NCBI GenBank assembly: GCA_041917975.1
Contig: JAYRWN010000211.1
Span: 1-7,885 of the forward strand
Length of the DNA: 7,885 nt
Origin: JAYRWN01 sp041917975
GTDB taxonomy: Bacteria > Bacteroidota > Bacteroidia > Chitinophagales > Saprospiraceae
Direction: 5' to 3'
How positions within the stretch are numbered: the stretch's first letter is position 1; the number at the start of each line of letters is the position of its first letter. A program made the translations under genes and the position numbers. The notes beneath the pieces were generated by a model. The model made no database searches and was not told the origin of the DNA. It saw only the letters and a program-made list of their open reading frames with translations. This document shows, piece by piece, positions 6,809 to 7,885 of this stretch.

Positions 6809-6926
6809 AAAATAAGTCCTGTAAAGAGTGACTAACTTTTTTGTTATTAGTTTTAAAAGAAATAATTTTATTCCCGCATAAATAATGACTAACCTACGCT
6901 TAAATTTTAACATAACCCCTTTTGCC
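6809..6926. promoter_or_regulatory. Shared divergent control region of the exonuclease-ligase operon and the MarR-GNAT gene
   Basis: The 118 AT-rich bases between two divergent starts must hold both promoters. Only imperfect Bacteroidota -7 boxes are visible: TAAATTTT at 6901-6908 for the rightward gene and, on the minus strand, TATTTATG at 6877-6884 for the operon; neither has a good TTG partner. The AGGA at 6815-6820 (minus strand) serves the exonuclease start. No clean operator palindrome was found by eye. The location is consistent with control by the adjacent MarR-type protein. Confidence 0.45.
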
Positions 6927-7885
6927 ATGAATCATATTAAACAACTTGATTTTTTAGCGCTGCGTAGCAGACTTAAGATTTTTATTGACCGGTTGCAGCA
7001 AGATGAGGAGAAAGTCTACCGCAATTTGCGCATAGATTGTAACCCACGCTGGATGATCGTATTGAATGTTTTACACAGTTACAATGTCCCGTTGAGCATC
7101 ACCCAAATAGCTAAATTGTTGCAGCGGACGCACCCGGATGTGCACGTCATCTGCAATCAAATGATCAACAAAGGGCTGCTGAAAGAGGCCAAAGACAAAA
7201 CAGATAAACGCAAGAGACTGATAGAAATGACTGCCGCCGGCGGGAAGATCGTAGATCAGCTTAAACCGGTGTGGAATGCTACGGAAGAAGCTACCAAACG
7301 CTGGATCTTCGAGTTAGCTCCGGATTTTATGATCTACCTAGAGTCGTTGGAAACTTCCCTGAACCGGATTTCATTTTATGACCGCATCGTCGAAGAAATA
7401 AAAAATCAGTACTACAACCTGATGCAAATAGTCCCATTCAGCCCGGATGGATCGGATTATAAACTACTAAATCAGTTTTATAATAAGTGGAAAGAGGAGT
7501 ATTTTCCTGTTCCGGAATTGGATGGAACATTGGCTAACTTGAAGAAGAACATCTTTAATAATGGGGGAAATATCTTTTTTGCCTTATATAACGGGCAAAA
7601 AATAGGCGCGGTAATCATAAAGCGCATCAGTTTCGATTTGGCTCAAATAGAATGGGTCTGGGTCAATGGCGATATGCGCATGCGACGGGCCGGGCTTAAA
7701 CTGATTAGCGAAGCCATTTCCTACTCGCGGGAAATCGGGTGTAAACGGTTAATCATTTTTATTAATCGTTTGTGTGTTCCGGCTGAAAATCTGCTTAAAA
7801 AAGAAGGTTTTAATTTCACTCATCAATTGGAAAAAAATTATCCGCCATACGAAAAACTCCCCTATACCATGTGGTTAAACCTCTA
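6927..7885 (+). CDS. MarR-family helix-turn-helix regulator fused to a GNAT acetyltransferase domain (3' end cut by one base)
   Basis: The frame opens at the ATG at 6927 and stays open to the window end: 319 codons plus a final TA. The last residues, YTMWLNL, look like a GNAT C-terminus, so the TA is very probably the first two bases of a stop. Residues about 10-150 are MarR-like: a helix with YRNLRIDCNPRWMIVLNVL, a winged helix-turn-helix at about 55-105 (ITQIAKLLQRTHPDVHVICNQMINKG), and the wing with DKTDKRKRLIEMT (90-102). Residues about 178-319 form the GNAT part, with GAVIIKRI, IEWVWVNGDM and an acetyl-CoA loop region at 251-259. That loop reads RMRRAGLKL, so one Gly of the usual RxxGxG/A pattern is Arg. 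The fusion type is known in many bacteria, probably sensing or acetylating a small molecule. The gene is divergent from the repair operon. No Shine-Dalgarno is seen. Confidence 0.88.
   Translation, partial: MNHIKQLDFLALRSRLKIFIDRLQQDEEKVYRNLRIDCNPRWMIVLNVLHSYNVPLSITQIAKLLQRTHPDVHVICNQMINKGLLKEAKDKTDKRKRLIEMTAAGGKIVDQLKPVWNATEEATKRWIFELAPDFMIYLESLETSLNRISFYDRIVEEIKNQYYNLMQIVPFSPDGSDYKLLNQFYNKWKEEYFPVPELDGTLANLKKNIFNNGGNIFFALYNGQKIGAVIIKRISFDLAQIEWVWVNGDMRMRRAGLKLISEAISYSREIGCKRLIIFINRLCVPAENLLKKEGFNFTHQLEKNYPPYEKLPYTMWLNL

Overview
The window looks like a chromosomal stretch from a Bacteroidota bacterium. This is inferred from AT-rich intergenic DNA, start codons mostly lacking a Shine-Dalgarno sequence, one perfect match to the Bacteroidota -7 promoter consensus (TAnnTTTG) just before a gene, and gene families common in that phylum (a VPGUxxT-type thioredoxin-like protein and a MarR-GNAT fusion). 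The phylum call is moderately sure; no finer placement is attempted. No RNA genes, insertion sequences, CRISPR arrays or phage genes were seen.

Layout from left to right. Positions 1-361 are AT-rich and mostly non-coding. They hold a 12-bp perfect inverted repeat followed by a T-run (39-102) and possibly the first codons of a leftward gene at the edge. A small VOC/glyoxalase-fold gene (362-712, +) faces the 3' end of a large Lhr-type DEXH helicase gene (766-3204, -). Next is a + strand gene (3250-4218) for an exported thioredoxin-like protein of the VPGUxxT type, carrying Cys instead of selenocysteine and ending in a shortened MsrA-like module. An ATP-dependent DNA ligase (4215-5801, -) and a metallo-beta-lactamase/beta-CASP exonuclease (5798-6808, -) overlap by ATGA and must be co-transcribed. 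Divergent from them, a MarR-GNAT fusion (6927 to the right edge, +) runs to the window end.

Helicase, ligase and exonuclease are three of the four members of the known ligase-associated DNA damage response cluster (Lhr-Core, LIG, EXO and the metallophosphoesterase MPE/PdeM). They are expected to act together: the helicase moves along and opens damaged DNA, the nuclease trims ends and the ligase seals them. PdeM is not in the window.

The most unusual feature is that this repair set is split by the opposite-strand exported thiol protein. That gene shares a TTAA stop palindrome with the ligase, and its start lies only 45 bp from the helicase start. A transcript from the exonuclease-ligase promoter could therefore run antisense through the thiol gene into the helicase. 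The thiol gene itself is a compact Trx-MsrA composite that lacks several conserved MsrA segments.
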